This document shows, in pieces, positions 1-7,450 of a stretch of 64,000 bases of DNA. Position numbers and translations under genes: made by a program. The stretch is from contig NZ_LMPC01000023.1 in NCBI RefSeq assembly GCF_001423745.1, forward strand, positions 295-64,294, given 5' to 3'. The stretch comes from Arthrobacter sp. Leaf337 (lineage in GTDB: Bacteria; Actinomycetota; Actinomycetes; Actinomycetales; Micrococcaceae). Within the stretch, counting starts at the first letter, position 1, and the number at the start of each line of letters is the position of its first letter. Under the pieces are notes generated by a model. It was not told the DNA's origin, searched no databases, and saw only the letters and a program-made list of their open reading frames with translations.

Positions 1-108
1 CATAGAGCGGTTCAAGTTCCAATGCTGCCTCCGAGGCCTCCAAGGCAGACTCATAGCCGCGTATTTCCGGGGACCTGGCGTCATCGGCACTTGCTGCGAT
101 TCTGCGTT

Positions 109-209
109 TTGGGCCAACTGTAGTGAGACAAATCGGAGAAAATATGTCTCACTACAGTTGGCCCAACCGCGAGTTTCCGGGGTTTTCGTGGGCCAACTTA
201 TTTGAGACA
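109..209. repeat. Inverted and direct repeats resembling an IS end
   Basis: A perfect 22-base inverted repeat occupies 109-130 and 145-166 around a 14-base spacer (131-144). A third, imperfect copy of the same GGGCCAACT...TGAGACA unit lies at 190-209 in the orientation of the first arm, with four mismatches over 20 bases. Several copies of one unit near a junction, beginning TGTCTCA when read on the minus strand, are what IS21-type elements often show at their termini, but no transposase is present in the window, so this is at most a remnant or the edge of an element to the left. Bases 1-108 hold no gene I can support; the minus strand reads open and somewhat coding-like there, without a start codon. 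Confidence 0.6.
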
Positions 210-529
210 GGACACCGGTCTATTTCCTCGTCGTCAGGGCACGGTTGATCATCGATGGGACATGGCCCCGGTCCGAGCGCCCGCCCAAAGACTTCCATGC
301 ACATCGAGCACAGGATCTGCGGATCACGGGCGATCGTCATCTCCGGTTCCTCATAGCCGCACATTGCCCGCCGCCAGTCCAGATCCCGGCAACAGACAAT
401 GTGGACCACTTCGTCAGGGTCCTCGCTCCAGCCGTACTTGACCTTCCATGCCGGAGCGCGGCGCGTTTCCGTCGCACCGCCCTCGCCTGGCGTCGAAGGT
501 TTTGCAGCATCGCCCTTCGTTTCCGTCAT
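152..529 (-). CDS. Small cysteine-rich (zinc-ribbon-like) protein with repeat-derived tail
   Basis: The 125-residue product is not a family I can name. Cysteines at residues 46, 47, 57, 74 and 77, the last two as CSMC, are arranged like the short zinc-binding actinobacterial proteins of unknown function. The start at 529 is chosen over an in-frame ATG at 577 because GGAGG lies 8 bases upstream. Residues from about 107 to the stop are encoded by the repeat block at 152-209, so the native C-terminus was probably replaced when a mobile-element end arrived. The last part before it is acidic (PDDEEID). It lies 44 bases downstream of the ABM-like gene on the same strand and may share its transcript. 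The function is unknown. Confidence 0.6.
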   Translation of the reverse strand: MTETKGDAAKPSTPGEGGATETRRAPAWKVKYGWSEDPDEVVHIVCCRDLDWRRAMCGYEEPEMTIARDPQILCSMCMEVFGRALGPGPCPIDDQPCPDDEEIDRCPVSNKLAHENPGNSRLGQL

Positions 530-573
530 CGCGGTCCCCCTCCGTTGACGTTGAGCAGGATTCCCTCCTGCTC

Positions 574-870
574 TCAACCGATGCTCGCGGCCTCATCCAG
601 GGTGTGCGGTTCAAAGTGTTCCAGCAACCCTCGCATGGCCTCATATCCTTGTGTGAAGACGTCCGAGGCGCGCCACACTTCAACCTGTTCGAGCGACTCC
701 CACGGGCCCGTGCTGATAAACCTGTTGGGAACATCGCGGTCGTGCATCAGGATGGCTTTTGCCCCGGGGAAATCCTCTTGTGTCTTTCTGGCGAGGTCCC
801 GCCAGGCCTGCACAAAATCATTCTCCCTGCCGGGCTTCACCAGCCAGATTCCGAGCGTGTAAACAGACAT
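574..870 (-). CDS. ABM-superfamily (dimeric alpha+beta barrel) protein
   Basis: The 98-residue protein has the length and pattern of the antibiotic-biosynthesis-monooxygenase fold: a first strand VYTLGIWLVKPG, a helix with DFVQAWRDLA, and a second strand pair ending in the STGPWES motif typical of these small barrels. Members act as homodimers on quinones or haem, or have no known reaction, so substrate cannot be inferred. ATG at 870 is preferred over an in-frame codon at 885 because GGAGG precedes it by about 8 bases. It is followed after 44 bases by the cysteine-rich gene. Identification rests on fold-level similarity only. Confidence 0.65.
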   Translation of the reverse strand: MSVYTLGIWLVKPGRENDFVQAWRDLARKTQEDFPGAKAILMHDRDVPNRFISTGPWESLEQVEVWRASDVFTQGYEAMRGLLEHFEPHTLDEAASIG

Positions 871-963
871 CGCGAATGCCTCCATTCAGGTGCCGGGGTA
901 AGTATTCCCGATTATCGTCCGGCAGTCCCGGGCCGGGTAGGGCCGGATGGCATGTGGTCCACT

Positions 964-983
964 CCCCGGGCCCGGGCCCGGGG
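964..983. terminator. GC-rich perfect palindrome, possible terminator
   Basis: A 20-base perfect palindrome of C and G runs sits between two minus-strand genes, 11 bases past the stop of the VOC-like gene that ends at 994. It lacks a T tract on either strand, so it is only a possible terminator or a transcriptional pause site. Confidence 0.35.
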
Positions 984-993
984 CCGGGTTCGT

Positions 994-1470
994 TCAGGCC
1001 CCGTCGTAAGCGGCCTGAAGTTCGGCGATCTCAAGCTTCCGCATACCCAGCATCGCCTGCATGGCCCGCTGCGCACCGTCAGGATCAGGGCCTCCCAGCA
1101 GTTGGCCCAGGACGGACGGCACCACCTGCCACGACACTCCGAATCTGTCCTTGAGCCAGCCGCACTGGCTTTCGGTGCCACCTGCGGTCAGCGCCGACCA
1201 GTAGCGGTCCACTTCTTCCTGCGAGGAGCAGTCGATCACGAAGGAAACAGCTTCGTTGAACGTGAACGCCGGTCCCCCGTTGAGCGCAAGGAACTTCCGG
1301 CCCTCGATTTCGAACTCCACCGTCATCGCCTGGCCGGCGGGGCCGGGTCCACCCTCGCCGTAACGCGCCACGTTGAGGATTTTGGAGCCGTCGAAGACCG
1401 AGACGTAAAAGTCGGCGGCTTCCTCGGCCTGGGTATCAAACCACAGGCAGGTGGTGATCTTTTGGGTCAC
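994..1470 (-). CDS. PhnB/VOC-like protein (3-demethylubiquinone methyltransferase-like domain)
   Basis: The 158-residue product starts MTQKITTCLWFDTQAEEAA and continues with the FY-VSVFDGSKI pattern of the PhnB branch of the vicinal-oxygen-chelate superfamily. Conserved features are LNGGPAFTFNEAVSF in the middle and GWLKDRFGVSWQVVP before the C-terminal helix, both usual for the family. These proteins carry a '3-demethylubiquinone-9 3-methyltransferase' domain name but most have no proven methyltransferase activity and no SAM site is visible here. It is transcribed alone, away from the LysE gene. Confidence 0.75.
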   Translation of the reverse strand: MTQKITTCLWFDTQAEEAADFYVSVFDGSKILNVARYGEGGPGPAGQAMTVEFEIEGRKFLALNGGPAFTFNEAVSFVIDCSSQEEVDRYWSALTAGGTESQCGWLKDRFGVSWQVVPSVLGQLLGGPDPDGAQRAMQAMLGMRKLEIAELQAAYDGA

Positions 1471-1595
1471 AGTGTTCCCTCATCTCGCAGGCAGCGCCGG
1501 AACGGATTCCCGACGGCGACCCTTCAGTCGCGTTGCGAGCCTAGCCGGGCCCGGTTCCCGGCACAATGGCCGCCCAAACCGGCCCGGCCCGCCGT

Positions 1596-1609
1596 TATCA
1601 TCGAGTATG
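1596..1609 (+). promoter_or_regulatory. Leaderless promoter -10 box for LysE-family gene
   Basis: TATCAT at 1596-1601 matches TANNNT and ends 5 bases before the ATG at 1607, so the transcript would begin at or next to the start codon. No ribosome-binding site is present. Confidence 0.5.
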
Positions 1610-2239
1610 TCCGTCGCCGACGCCCTCCTCCAGTTCGCCCTCGTCGCTGCCCTGCTAACCATAATTCCCGGGCTGGACACCGTCCTGGTGCTTCGCACGG
1701 CAATCAGCAACGGCCGCGCTCCTGCCTTTGCAACGGCGGCGGGAATCTGCACGGGCACCGTTGCCTGGGGTGTGGCTGCCGCCCTCGGTGCGTCCGCATT
1801 GCTGGCTGCCTCGGAGGCCGCCTTCACGATGCTGAAGGTGGCCGGCGCCTGCTACATGGCGTGGCTGGGCGTCTCGATGTTCATCAGGACTTTCAGGAGC
1901 AGCCCGGCGTTGCCAGCGGCATCGCCGCAGGGCGGACCGGGCGCCAGGAGCGCCTGGCTGACGGGCGTCACCACCAGCCTGCTGAATCCGAAAGTGGGTG
2001 TCTTCTACATGGCCATGATCCCGCAGTTCCTGCCCCAGGATGTGCCGCCCCTACTCATGGGCATACTGCTCCCCCTCGTCCATAACGTTGAGGGCATGCT
2101 CTGGTTCGCGGGCATCATTGTTGCCACGCAGTATGCCCGGCGCTGGCTGCAGTCCCCTGGGGCGGGCAAAGCCACCGACCGCATCGCCGGCGTCGTACTT
2201 GTCGCTTTTGCGGCGAAAATCGCGGCCAGCAAAGCCTGA
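1607..2239 (+). CDS. LysE/RhtB-family amino-acid exporter
   Basis: A 210-residue integral membrane protein of the LysE superfamily. The diagnostic family motif is seen as IIPGLDTVLVLR near residues 19-30, followed by a small-residue helix (GICTGTVAWGVAAALG), AYMAWLGV-type motif as CYMAWLGVSMF, and the second conserved segment SLLNPKVGVFYMAMIPQF. These exporters expel amino acids or homoserine lactones across the cytoplasmic membrane in exchange for protons; the substrate cannot be read from sequence. The ATG at 1607 is used because earlier in-frame codons translate a non-membrane, proline/arginine-rich stretch, and because a -10 box ends 5 bases before it. It converges with the VOC gene, with 21 bases between stops. 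Confidence 0.85.
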   Translation: MSVADALLQFALVAALLTIIPGLDTVLVLRTAISNGRAPAFATAAGICTGTVAWGVAAALGASALLAASEAAFTMLKVAGACYMAWLGVSMFIRTFRSSPALPAASPQGGPGARSAWLTGVTTSLLNPKVGVFYMAMIPQFLPQDVPPLLMGILLPLVHNVEGMLWFAGIIVATQYARRWLQSPGAGKATDRIAGVVLVAFAAKIAASKA

Positions 2240-2260
2240 TACTTCAACCGGAACTAGCCA

Positions 2261-2629
2261 CTAGTGCGGCAGCTGGCTGACCAGTCCAACGGTGTTGCCC
2301 TCGCTGTCGCGGATGAAGGCCATCCACTCGTCGGTCCCTGCGGGGCCCAGACGGTCGTCTGTATGGCTGAAGATCACATTGGGTTCAGCGACGATCTCCA
2401 CTCCCCTGCTCCGGAGCCGGGCCACAGAGTCCCTGACGTCGGCGACCGCCAGGTACACCAGGGCCGACGGCGCTCCGGACTCGAGCAGTAGCCGGACGCC
2501 GTCGAGGTCAAAAAACAGCAGACCGGGCGGGTCGAACACGGCACGGGGCTCCGCACCGAGCAGCGCGGCATAAAATTCCGCAGCCCGCTGGAGGTCGCTG
2601 GCATGTTGCGCGATCTGGACAAGTCTCAT
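2261..2629 (-). CDS. VOC (glyoxalase/bleomycin-resistance fold) protein
   Basis: A 122-residue single-unit vicinal-oxygen-chelate protein. It begins MRLVQIAQHASDLQRAAEFY with the DLxRAxxFY pattern of the fold, has LLFFDLDGVRLLLE in the first beta-alpha half, and ends FIRDSEGNTVGLVSQ, the usual C-terminal metal-ligand segment in which a glutamate is the last ligand position in many members. Members include glyoxalases, dioxygenases and drug-binding proteins; which of these applies cannot be decided. It stands alone and converges with the LysE gene. Confidence 0.75.
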   Translation of the reverse strand: MRLVQIAQHASDLQRAAEFYAALLGAEPRAVFDPPGLLFFDLDGVRLLLESGAPSALVYLAVADVRDSVARLRSRGVEIVAEPNVIFSHTDDRLGPAGTDEWMAFIRDSEGNTVGLVSQLPH

Positions 2630-2748
2630 GCTGCCGTCCGGGATTAGCTGGCGGGTGACGCAATAAGGCGGCGGGGTACGGGTCCCCGGTCACAGTGTAC
2701 GGCCGCCCCGGGCGCTCACGTCAGGTCGTAGCAGCGGGAAACCGGAAC

Positions 2749-2764
2749 TACTGTTGGAGATATG
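2749..2764 (+). promoter_or_regulatory. Leaderless promoter -10 box for DUF3054 gene
   Basis: TACTGT at 2749-2754 fits TANNNT and ends 7 bases before the ATG at 2762. A GGAG also lies in the short gap (2756-2759) but would be too close to the start for normal use. Confidence 0.45.
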
Positions 2765-3181
2765 CCTTCCAGTACTGATCCAGCCCCCGTCCGCGCCGCC
2801 ACCGCCAGGAATGCGGTGCTGCTTGCCGCCCTTGCCGACGCTGCCCTGATCCTGACGTTCGCAGCCATCGGCCGGGACGCCCACCAGCGCGGGGATGTGA
2901 TCTCCGGGGTTCTCCTGACCGCCTGGCCGTTCCTGGCCGGAGCGGCCATAGCGTGGCTTGGGCTGCGGGTGTGGCGGGCGCCGTTGCGCGTATGGCCCGC
3001 GGGCGTCGCCGTCTGGCTTGGGACCGTGGCCCTGGGGATGGGGCTGCGGGCAGTGACCGGACAAACGGTGGTCCTGCCGTTTGTCATCGTCGCACTGTTG
3101 AGCCTGGGCACATTCCTCCTGGGGTACCGACTCATTGCGGCCGCCGCCGGCAGGCTGAAACGGCGCCGGCTGCTCCGCTGA
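2762..3181 (+). CDS. DUF3054 membrane protein
   Basis: A 139-residue protein with four predicted membrane segments (about residues 19-37, 47-66, 77-96 and 102-122) and an arginine/lysine-rich end, GRLKRRRLLR, expected on the cytoplasmic side. The spacing AALADAALILTFAAIGRDAH and LRAVTGQTV--PFVIVAL is that of DUF3054, a short actinobacterial and haloarchaeal membrane family with no assigned function. It is preceded by a candidate leaderless promoter and followed after 82 bases by the Lrp-type effector-domain gene on the same strand. Confidence 0.8.
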   Translation: MPSSTDPAPVRAATARNAVLLAALADAALILTFAAIGRDAHQRGDVISGVLLTAWPFLAGAAIAWLGLRVWRAPLRVWPAGVAVWLGTVALGMGLRAVTGQTVVLPFVIVALLSLGTFLLGYRLIAAAAGRLKRRRLLR

Positions 3182-3263
3182 TCCACCCCCTCATGTACTA
3201 GGCTGGCAGCACACAGCAACGCCTGCCGTGCCCACAGGGGCGCACCGATCCGAAAGGTCAAGA

Positions 3264-3545
3264 GTGATCACCGCATTCGTCCTGATCAAGACAGACGCCT
3301 CCCGCATTCCGGAGACGGCAGAGGAAATTTCGGCGATTCCGGGCATTAGCGAGGTCTACTCCGTAACCGGGGAATGGGACCTGATCGCCGTCGCGCGGGT
3401 GGCGAAGCATGAGGAACTGGCCGACGTCATTGCGGACAAGCTGTCGAAGGTTCCCGCGGTGGTGCACACCACAACGCACATCGCCTTCCGTGCCTACTCC
3501 CAGCACGACCTGGACGCCGCCTTCGCGCTGGGCTTCGAACAGTAA
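3264..3545 (+). CDS. Stand-alone Lrp/AsnC effector-binding (RAM) domain protein
   Basis: The 93-residue product is only the C-terminal ligand-binding domain of Lrp/AsnC regulators: ITAFVLIKTDASRIPE, then IPGISEVYSVTGEWDLIAVARV and a final FRAYSQHDLDAAF. There is no helix-turn-helix, so it cannot bind DNA by itself; family members of this size bind amino acids or modulate full-length Lrp proteins. The GTG at 3264 is chosen because a GAAAGG sits 6 bases upstream and the extension to an earlier ATG at 3228 reads as non-homologous sequence. It converges on trpD (13 bases between stops), but a link to tryptophan regulation is only suggested by position. Confidence 0.8.
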   Translation: MITAFVLIKTDASRIPETAEEISAIPGISEVYSVTGEWDLIAVARVAKHEELADVIADKLSKVPAVVHTTTHIAFRAYSQHDLDAAFALGFEQ

Positions 3546-3558
3546 GCCCGTCGCCTCC

Positions 3559-4617
3559 CTAGCCCTGGGTAAGGGCGACCCACTTTTCCAGTACGGCTGC
3601 TGCGGCACCTGAGTCAATCGACTCTTCCGCGCGCTTCAGTGCCGCCGCCATCCGGTCGGCCAGGGGACCTTCGGCATCGACGTCGAAGGCCACCAGGCCC
3701 GCCGCGGCATTCAGCAGAACAGCATCACGTGCCGGACCTGCTTCCCCGCGCAATACATCACGGACGACGGCGGCATTTGCTGAGGCGTCGCCGCCACGGA
3801 GCTCCTCCACCGTTGCGGGACGGATACCCAGAACCTGCGGATCAAACGTCTGCTCGATGACTTCGCCGTGCCGGATCTCCCAGACGGTGGACGGTCCCGT
3901 AGTAGTCATCTCATCCAGACCGTCGCTTCCCCGGAAAACCAGGCCGCGGCTGCCGCGCTTGGCCAGCACGCCGGCAACCAGCGGCGCCATCCGGGCGTTG
4001 GCGACGCCAACCGCCGAGGCCTGAACCCGCGCCGGGTTGGTCAGCGGGCCCAAAAAGTTGAACGCCGTGGGGATGGCGAGTTCGCGGCGGGGTACCGCAG
4101 TGTGCCTGAAAGACGGATGGAACACCTGGGCGAAGCAGAAGGTGATGCCGGCTTCTTCGGCGTTGCGGGCCACGCGATCAATCGGCAGGTCCAACCGGAC
4201 GCCGAGCGCCTCCAGCACGTCCGCTGAACCCGACGACGACGACGACGCACGGTTGCCGTGCTTCACTACCTTTGCACCGGCTCCCGCGCAGACGAGGGCT
4301 GCCATGGTGGAAATGTTCACTGTGTTCAGCTGGTCACCGCCGGTGCCCACGATGTCGAGCTTCTCGCCGCCGATGTCGATGGGGTTTGCATGGTCCAGCA
4401 TGGCCTCGACCAGGCCGGCAATCTCATCCACCGTCTCGCCCTTAGCCCGCAGGGCCACCAGGAATCCGGCGATCTGCGCCGGACTGGCTTCGCCGGACAT
4501 GATGGTGTCCATTGCCCATTCCGTGTTCTCGGCCGTCAGGTCCGTGCCGTTGATCAGTGCCGAAATGAGCCGGGGCCAGGTGTTGCCGGCCGCCTGTGCA
4601 GATGCCTGTGAAGTCAC
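3559..4617 (-). CDS. trpD: Anthranilate phosphoribosyltransferase
   Basis: Catalyses transfer of phosphoribose from PRPP to anthranilate, the second step of tryptophan synthesis from chorismate. At 352 residues it is full length. The glycine-rich PRPP loop GTGGD is at residues 91-95, followed by NISTMAAL and the signature [15 protein letters not shown] at 119-133, where the metal-diphosphate and anthranilate bind. The GTG start at 4617 is directly abutted by AGGAG, too close to act as a ribosome-binding site, while a TAGCAT -10 box ends 6 bases upstream, so the mRNA is probably leaderless. It stands alone, apart from the other trp genes, and diverges from ctaE. Confidence 0.95.
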   Translation of the reverse strand: MTSQASAQAAGNTWPRLISALINGTDLTAENTEWAMDTIMSGEASPAQIAGFLVALRAKGETVDEIAGLVEAMLDHANPIDIGGEKLDIVGTGGDQLNTVNISTMAALVCAGAGAKVVKHGNRASSSSSGSADVLEALGVRLDLPIDRVARNAEEAGITFCFAQVFHPSFRHTAVPRRELAIPTAFNFLGPLTNPARVQASAVGVANARMAPLVAGVLAKRGSRGLVFRGSDGLDEMTTTGPSTVWEIRHGEVIEQTFDPQVLGIRPATVEELRGGDASANAAVVRDVLRGEAGPARDAVLLNAAAGLVAFDVDAEGPLADRMAAALKRAEESIDSGAAAAVLEKWVALTQG

Positions 4618-4629
4618 CTCCTGATGCTA
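4617..4629 (-). promoter_or_regulatory. Leaderless promoter -10 box for trpD
   Basis: TAGCAT on the minus strand (4629 down to 4624) is followed by 6 bases and then the GTG start of trpD. This places transcription start on the start codon. Confidence 0.55.
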
Positions 4630-4729
4630 TCGAGGCACCTGCCCTGATGACCAATATGAACCGGTCCGGGAACTTTTCCGCGCGAATTCGCGTCTTTGTA
4701 GAAAAAGTCCGTGCAAAAGGCGGTTTGCG

Positions 4730-4768
4730 TTGGGCAGGAGGAACTTTTACAGACATAATGTCTATGTG
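4730..4768 (+). promoter_or_regulatory. Leaderless promoter of the ctaE-qcrCAB operon
   Basis: A -10 match is present either as CATAAT (4754-4759) or TAATGT (4756-4761), with TTGGGC at 4730-4735 as a possible -35 at 18-base spacing. The GTG start of ctaE at 4766 is then the predicted first transcribed base. A GGAGG-like AGGAGG at 4736-4741 is too far upstream to serve it. It diverges from the trpD promoter, with about 150 bases between the two starts. Confidence 0.55.
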
Positions 4769-5404
4769 ACATCTGCGACCCATGCCCCCAGTACCCCGGC
4801 GCACCCGACGCTGAACCGCCCGAATATGGTTTCCGTAGGAACCGTTGTCTGGCTGTCCAGTGAGTTGATGTTCTTCGCCGGTCTCTTCGCCATGTACTTC
4901 ACACTCCGTTCGACGTCCGGACAGATGTGGGCTGAAGAGACAGCCAAGCTCAACTTCCCCTTTGCGCTCGTAAACACGATCGTCCTCGTGGCAAGTTCTT
5001 TCACTTGCCAGATGGGCGTCTTCGCCGCTGAGCGGCTCCAGCCGCGCCGCGCCGGCGGCCCCCTTGCATTCACGCGTTGGGGGATGAACGAATGGTTCAC
5101 CCTGACGTTCATCATGGGTGCCTTCTTCGTTGCCGGCCAGGCGACCGAATACGCCATGCTCGTCTCGGAGCATGTGTCGCTCTCGTCGAATGCATACGGC
5201 TCGGCCTTCTACATGACTACCGGCTTCCACGGCCTGCACGTCATCGGCGGCCTCATCGCCTTCCTCTTTATCATCGGCCGTTCGTTCGCCGCCAAGAAGT
5301 TTGGTCACTTCGAAGCCACGTCCGCGATCGTCACCTCGTACTACTGGCACTTTGTCGACGTCGTGTGGATCGGCCTCTTCCTGGTCATCTACGTCCTCAG
5401 GTAG
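4766..5404 (+). CDS. ctaE: Cytochrome c oxidase subunit III
   Basis: The 212-residue membrane protein is subunit III of the aa3-type oxidase, which supports the catalytic core in the cytoplasmic membrane. Five membrane segments are visible, as in the short actinobacterial form. Motifs include [19 protein letters not shown] near the N-terminus with the conserved glutamate, [15 protein letters not shown] in the fourth segment, and the terminal [21 protein letters not shown] at 4766 was chosen over an ATG at 4730 because the added residues are basic and unlike the family, and because of the -10 box just upstream. It heads an operon with qcrC, qcrA and qcrB, the usual actinobacterial arrangement. 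Confidence 0.95.
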   Translation: MTSATHAPSTPAHPTLNRPNMVSVGTVVWLSSELMFFAGLFAMYFTLRSTSGQMWAEETAKLNFPFALVNTIVLVASSFTCQMGVFAAERLQPRRAGGPLAFTRWGMNEWFTLTFIMGAFFVAGQATEYAMLVSEHVSLSSNAYGSAFYMTTGFHGLHVIGGLIAFLFIIGRSFAAKKFGHFEATSAIVTSYYWHFVDVVWIGLFLVIYVLR

Positions 5405-5491
5405 CCCCGACTTGACTCTTTTTCTACAAGAGGCAGAATTTCAAGAAGCGGCTCCCGGAGCCGACGCACGATCGAATAAAGGAACCACCAC

Positions 5492-6280
5492 GTGAAGGCA
5501 CTCTCGCAGAAGCGACGTCACCCACTGGCAGCCATAGCGCTGCTGCTGATGGGCCTCCTCCTCACTGGTGGGCTGTACGCCGTTGCCACCACCGTCAACG
5601 AGGCCAAGGCTTCCACCACCAGCTTCAGTGCAAACGACACTGAAGAAGGCGGAAAGCTCTTCGCCGCAAACTGCGCCACGTGCCACGGCATGGGTGCGAG
5701 CGGAACCAAGGACGGACCCTCACTTGTGGGCGTCGGTGCCGCCGCCGTTGACTTCCAGGTAGGCACCGGGCGCATGCCCATGCAGATGAACGGCCCGCAG
5801 GCTTACAAGAAGCCGGCACAGTTCAACGACGAACAGACCCACCAGCTGTCCGCTTACGTCGCTTCGCTCGGGCCTGGCCCGTCCATCCCCGAAGAGGGCC
5901 TCCTCGATGCCCAGGGCAATGCTGCAGAAGGTGGCGAGCTCTTCCGGGTGAACTGCGCGATGTGCCACAACGCAGCGGCCGCCGGCGGCGCGCTCACCCG
6001 GGGCAAGTTCGCACCCGCCCTCGCAGATGTATCCGAAAAGCACATCTACGAAGCCATGGTTACCGGACCGCAGAACATGCCGGTCTTCAATGACGCAAAC
6101 GTCACCCCTGAAGGCAAGCGCGACATCATTACCTTCCTGAAGCAGATCGAAGCCAATGGTTCACCCGGCGGAGCCGATCTCGGCGCCCTGGGCCCGGTTT
6201 CCGAAGGTCTGTTTGTCTGGATCGCCGGCCTGGGCGTCATTATCGCCTTCACCATCTGGCTGACCTCGCGGACGTCCTAG
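5492..6280 (+). CDS. qcrC: Di-haem cytochrome c subunit of bcc complex
   Basis: QcrC replaces cytochrome c1 and the mobile cytochrome c in Actinobacteria: electrons pass through its two haems straight to the aa3 oxidase. The 262-residue protein has an N-terminal membrane segment (about 11-33), two CXXCH haem sites, CATCH at 61-65 and CAMCH at 155-159, and a C-terminal anchor (about 236-257). Candidate methionine ligands occur in GRMPMQMNG and PQNMPVFND. The start is GTG at 5492 with AAAGGAA about 10 bases upstream. It lies 87 bases after ctaE and 99 before qcrA, so the unit is probably one transcript. Confidence 0.96.
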   Translation: MKALSQKRRHPLAAIALLLMGLLLTGGLYAVATTVNEAKASTTSFSANDTEEGGKLFAANCATCHGMGASGTKDGPSLVGVGAAAVDFQVGTGRMPMQMNGPQAYKKPAQFNDEQTHQLSAYVASLGPGPSIPEEGLLDAQGNAAEGGELFRVNCAMCHNAAAAGGALTRGKFAPALADVSEKHIYEAMVTGPQNMPVFNDANVTPEGKRDIITFLKQIEANGSPGGADLGALGPVSEGLFVWIAGLGVIIAFTIWLTSRTS

Positions 6281-6379
6281 CAGCGTCCGCAACTGTAAGA
6301 ACTCCTGCTGACGAGTCAGCAGTATGGAATTGAAAACTAACCCGGCACCTGCCGGGACGAGAGAAGGATGAGGCGAATT

Positions 6380-7450
6380 ATGGGCAACCATAGTGACGGC
6401 AGTCCGAACCACTCGGGCACCGTAGCTACGGCTGGTCAGAATGAGGTGGAGAAGTTCCAGGATCCTGGAATTCCCCCGCATCGTTTGCGCCTGGCTGACA
6501 CGGACCCGAAGGCCGCAAAGCGTGCAGAACGGCAGGTTGCCGTCCTCTTCGGCAGCTCAGTCGTGGGCACCGTGATCTTCCTGGTGGCGTACTTCGCCAT
6601 CGATCTTGGACCCGACTCCACGATCGCCACCATCCGGCTGCAGAATGCCCTGCTGGGCATTGGCACCGCCTTTGCCATGCTCGGCATCGGCACCGGCATC
6701 GTCCACTGGGCCAAGGCCCTTATGCCGGACCATGAAGTTTCCGAAGAGCGCCATGCCATCCGCACCGAGGACGACCGCCAGGCGGCAGTCCGCATTGTTG
6801 ATGACATCGTCGAAGAAACCGGCATCAAGCGCCGGCCGTTGATCCGCAACACGCTCCTCGGCGCCGTGGCGCTGGCTCCGCTGCCCGCACTGGCCATCTT
6901 CGGTGACCTTGGTCCCCGCCCTGACGACAAGCTTGCACACACCATGTGGGCCCCGCAGGAGGGCAAGCTCAAGCGCCTCACCCGTGACCCGGACGGCACG
7001 CCCATCAAGGCCTCTGACGTCACCATCGGCTCGGCTTTCCACGTGATCCCGGAAGGCCTGAACGAGCTGCACGAAGGCAAGCTGAACGAAAAGGCCAAGG
7101 CCGTCGTCCTGCTTATGCGCCTGAACCCCGAGTCCCTCAAGCCTTCCGCAGGCCGCGAGGACTGGAGCTACAACGGCATCGTTGCCTACTCGAAGATCTG
7201 CACCCATGTTGGTTGCCCTGTTGCTCTTTACGAGCAGCAGACCCACCACCTGCTGTGCCCGTGCCACCAGTCAACCTTCGACCTGACCCAGGAATGCAAG
7301 GTTATCTTTGGCCCGGCAAGCCGGCCTCTCCCCCAGCTGCCCATCGCAGTTGACGCCGAGGGCTACCTGGTCGCTACGAGCGACTTCAAAGAACCCGTAG
7401 GACCGAGTTACTGGGAGCGTGATGAGCATGAGCGCAACATCAACAGCTAA
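6380..7450 (+). CDS. qcrA: Rieske iron-sulfur subunit of bcc complex
   Basis: Carries the 2Fe-2S cluster that accepts electrons from menaquinol. The 356-residue form has three N-terminal membrane segments (about 55-75, 90-112 and 155-176), typical of actinobacterial QcrA, then the Rieske domain with ligands in CTHVGC (274-279) and CPCH (293-296). The two paired cysteines that form the stabilising disulfide are both present in these boxes. ATG at 6380 is preferred to an in-frame ATG at 6368, whose GAGAAGG abuts it; from 6380 the same GAGAAGG is 12 bases away. Its last 29 bases overlap qcrB, suggesting translational coupling. Confidence 0.95.
   Translation: MGNHSDGSPNHSGTVATAGQNEVEKFQDPGIPPHRLRLADTDPKAAKRAERQVAVLFGSSVVGTVIFLVAYFAIDLGPDSTIATIRLQNALLGIGTAFAMLGIGTGIVHWAKALMPDHEVSEERHAIRTEDDRQAAVRIVDDIVEETGIKRRPLIRNTLLGAVALAPLPALAIFGDLGPRPDDKLAHTMWAPQEGKLKRLTRDPDGTPIKASDVTIGSAFHVIPEGLNELHEGKLNEKAKAVVLLMRLNPESLKPSAGREDWSYNGIVAYSKICTHVGCPVALYEQQTHHLLCPCHQSTFDLTQECKVIFGPASRPLPQLPIAVDAEGYLVATSDFKEPVGPSYWERDEHERNINS

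Noticed and set aside
1..108. Partial minus-strand gene at the left edge
   Set aside because: The frame reads plausibly (Glu/Ala-rich) but has no start codon, a modest codon bias and only about 30 codons.
448..2085. 545-residue plus-strand open frame
   Set aside because: Crosses several genes on both strands, has no recognisable domain, and follows the third-position GC of the ABM and VOC genes.
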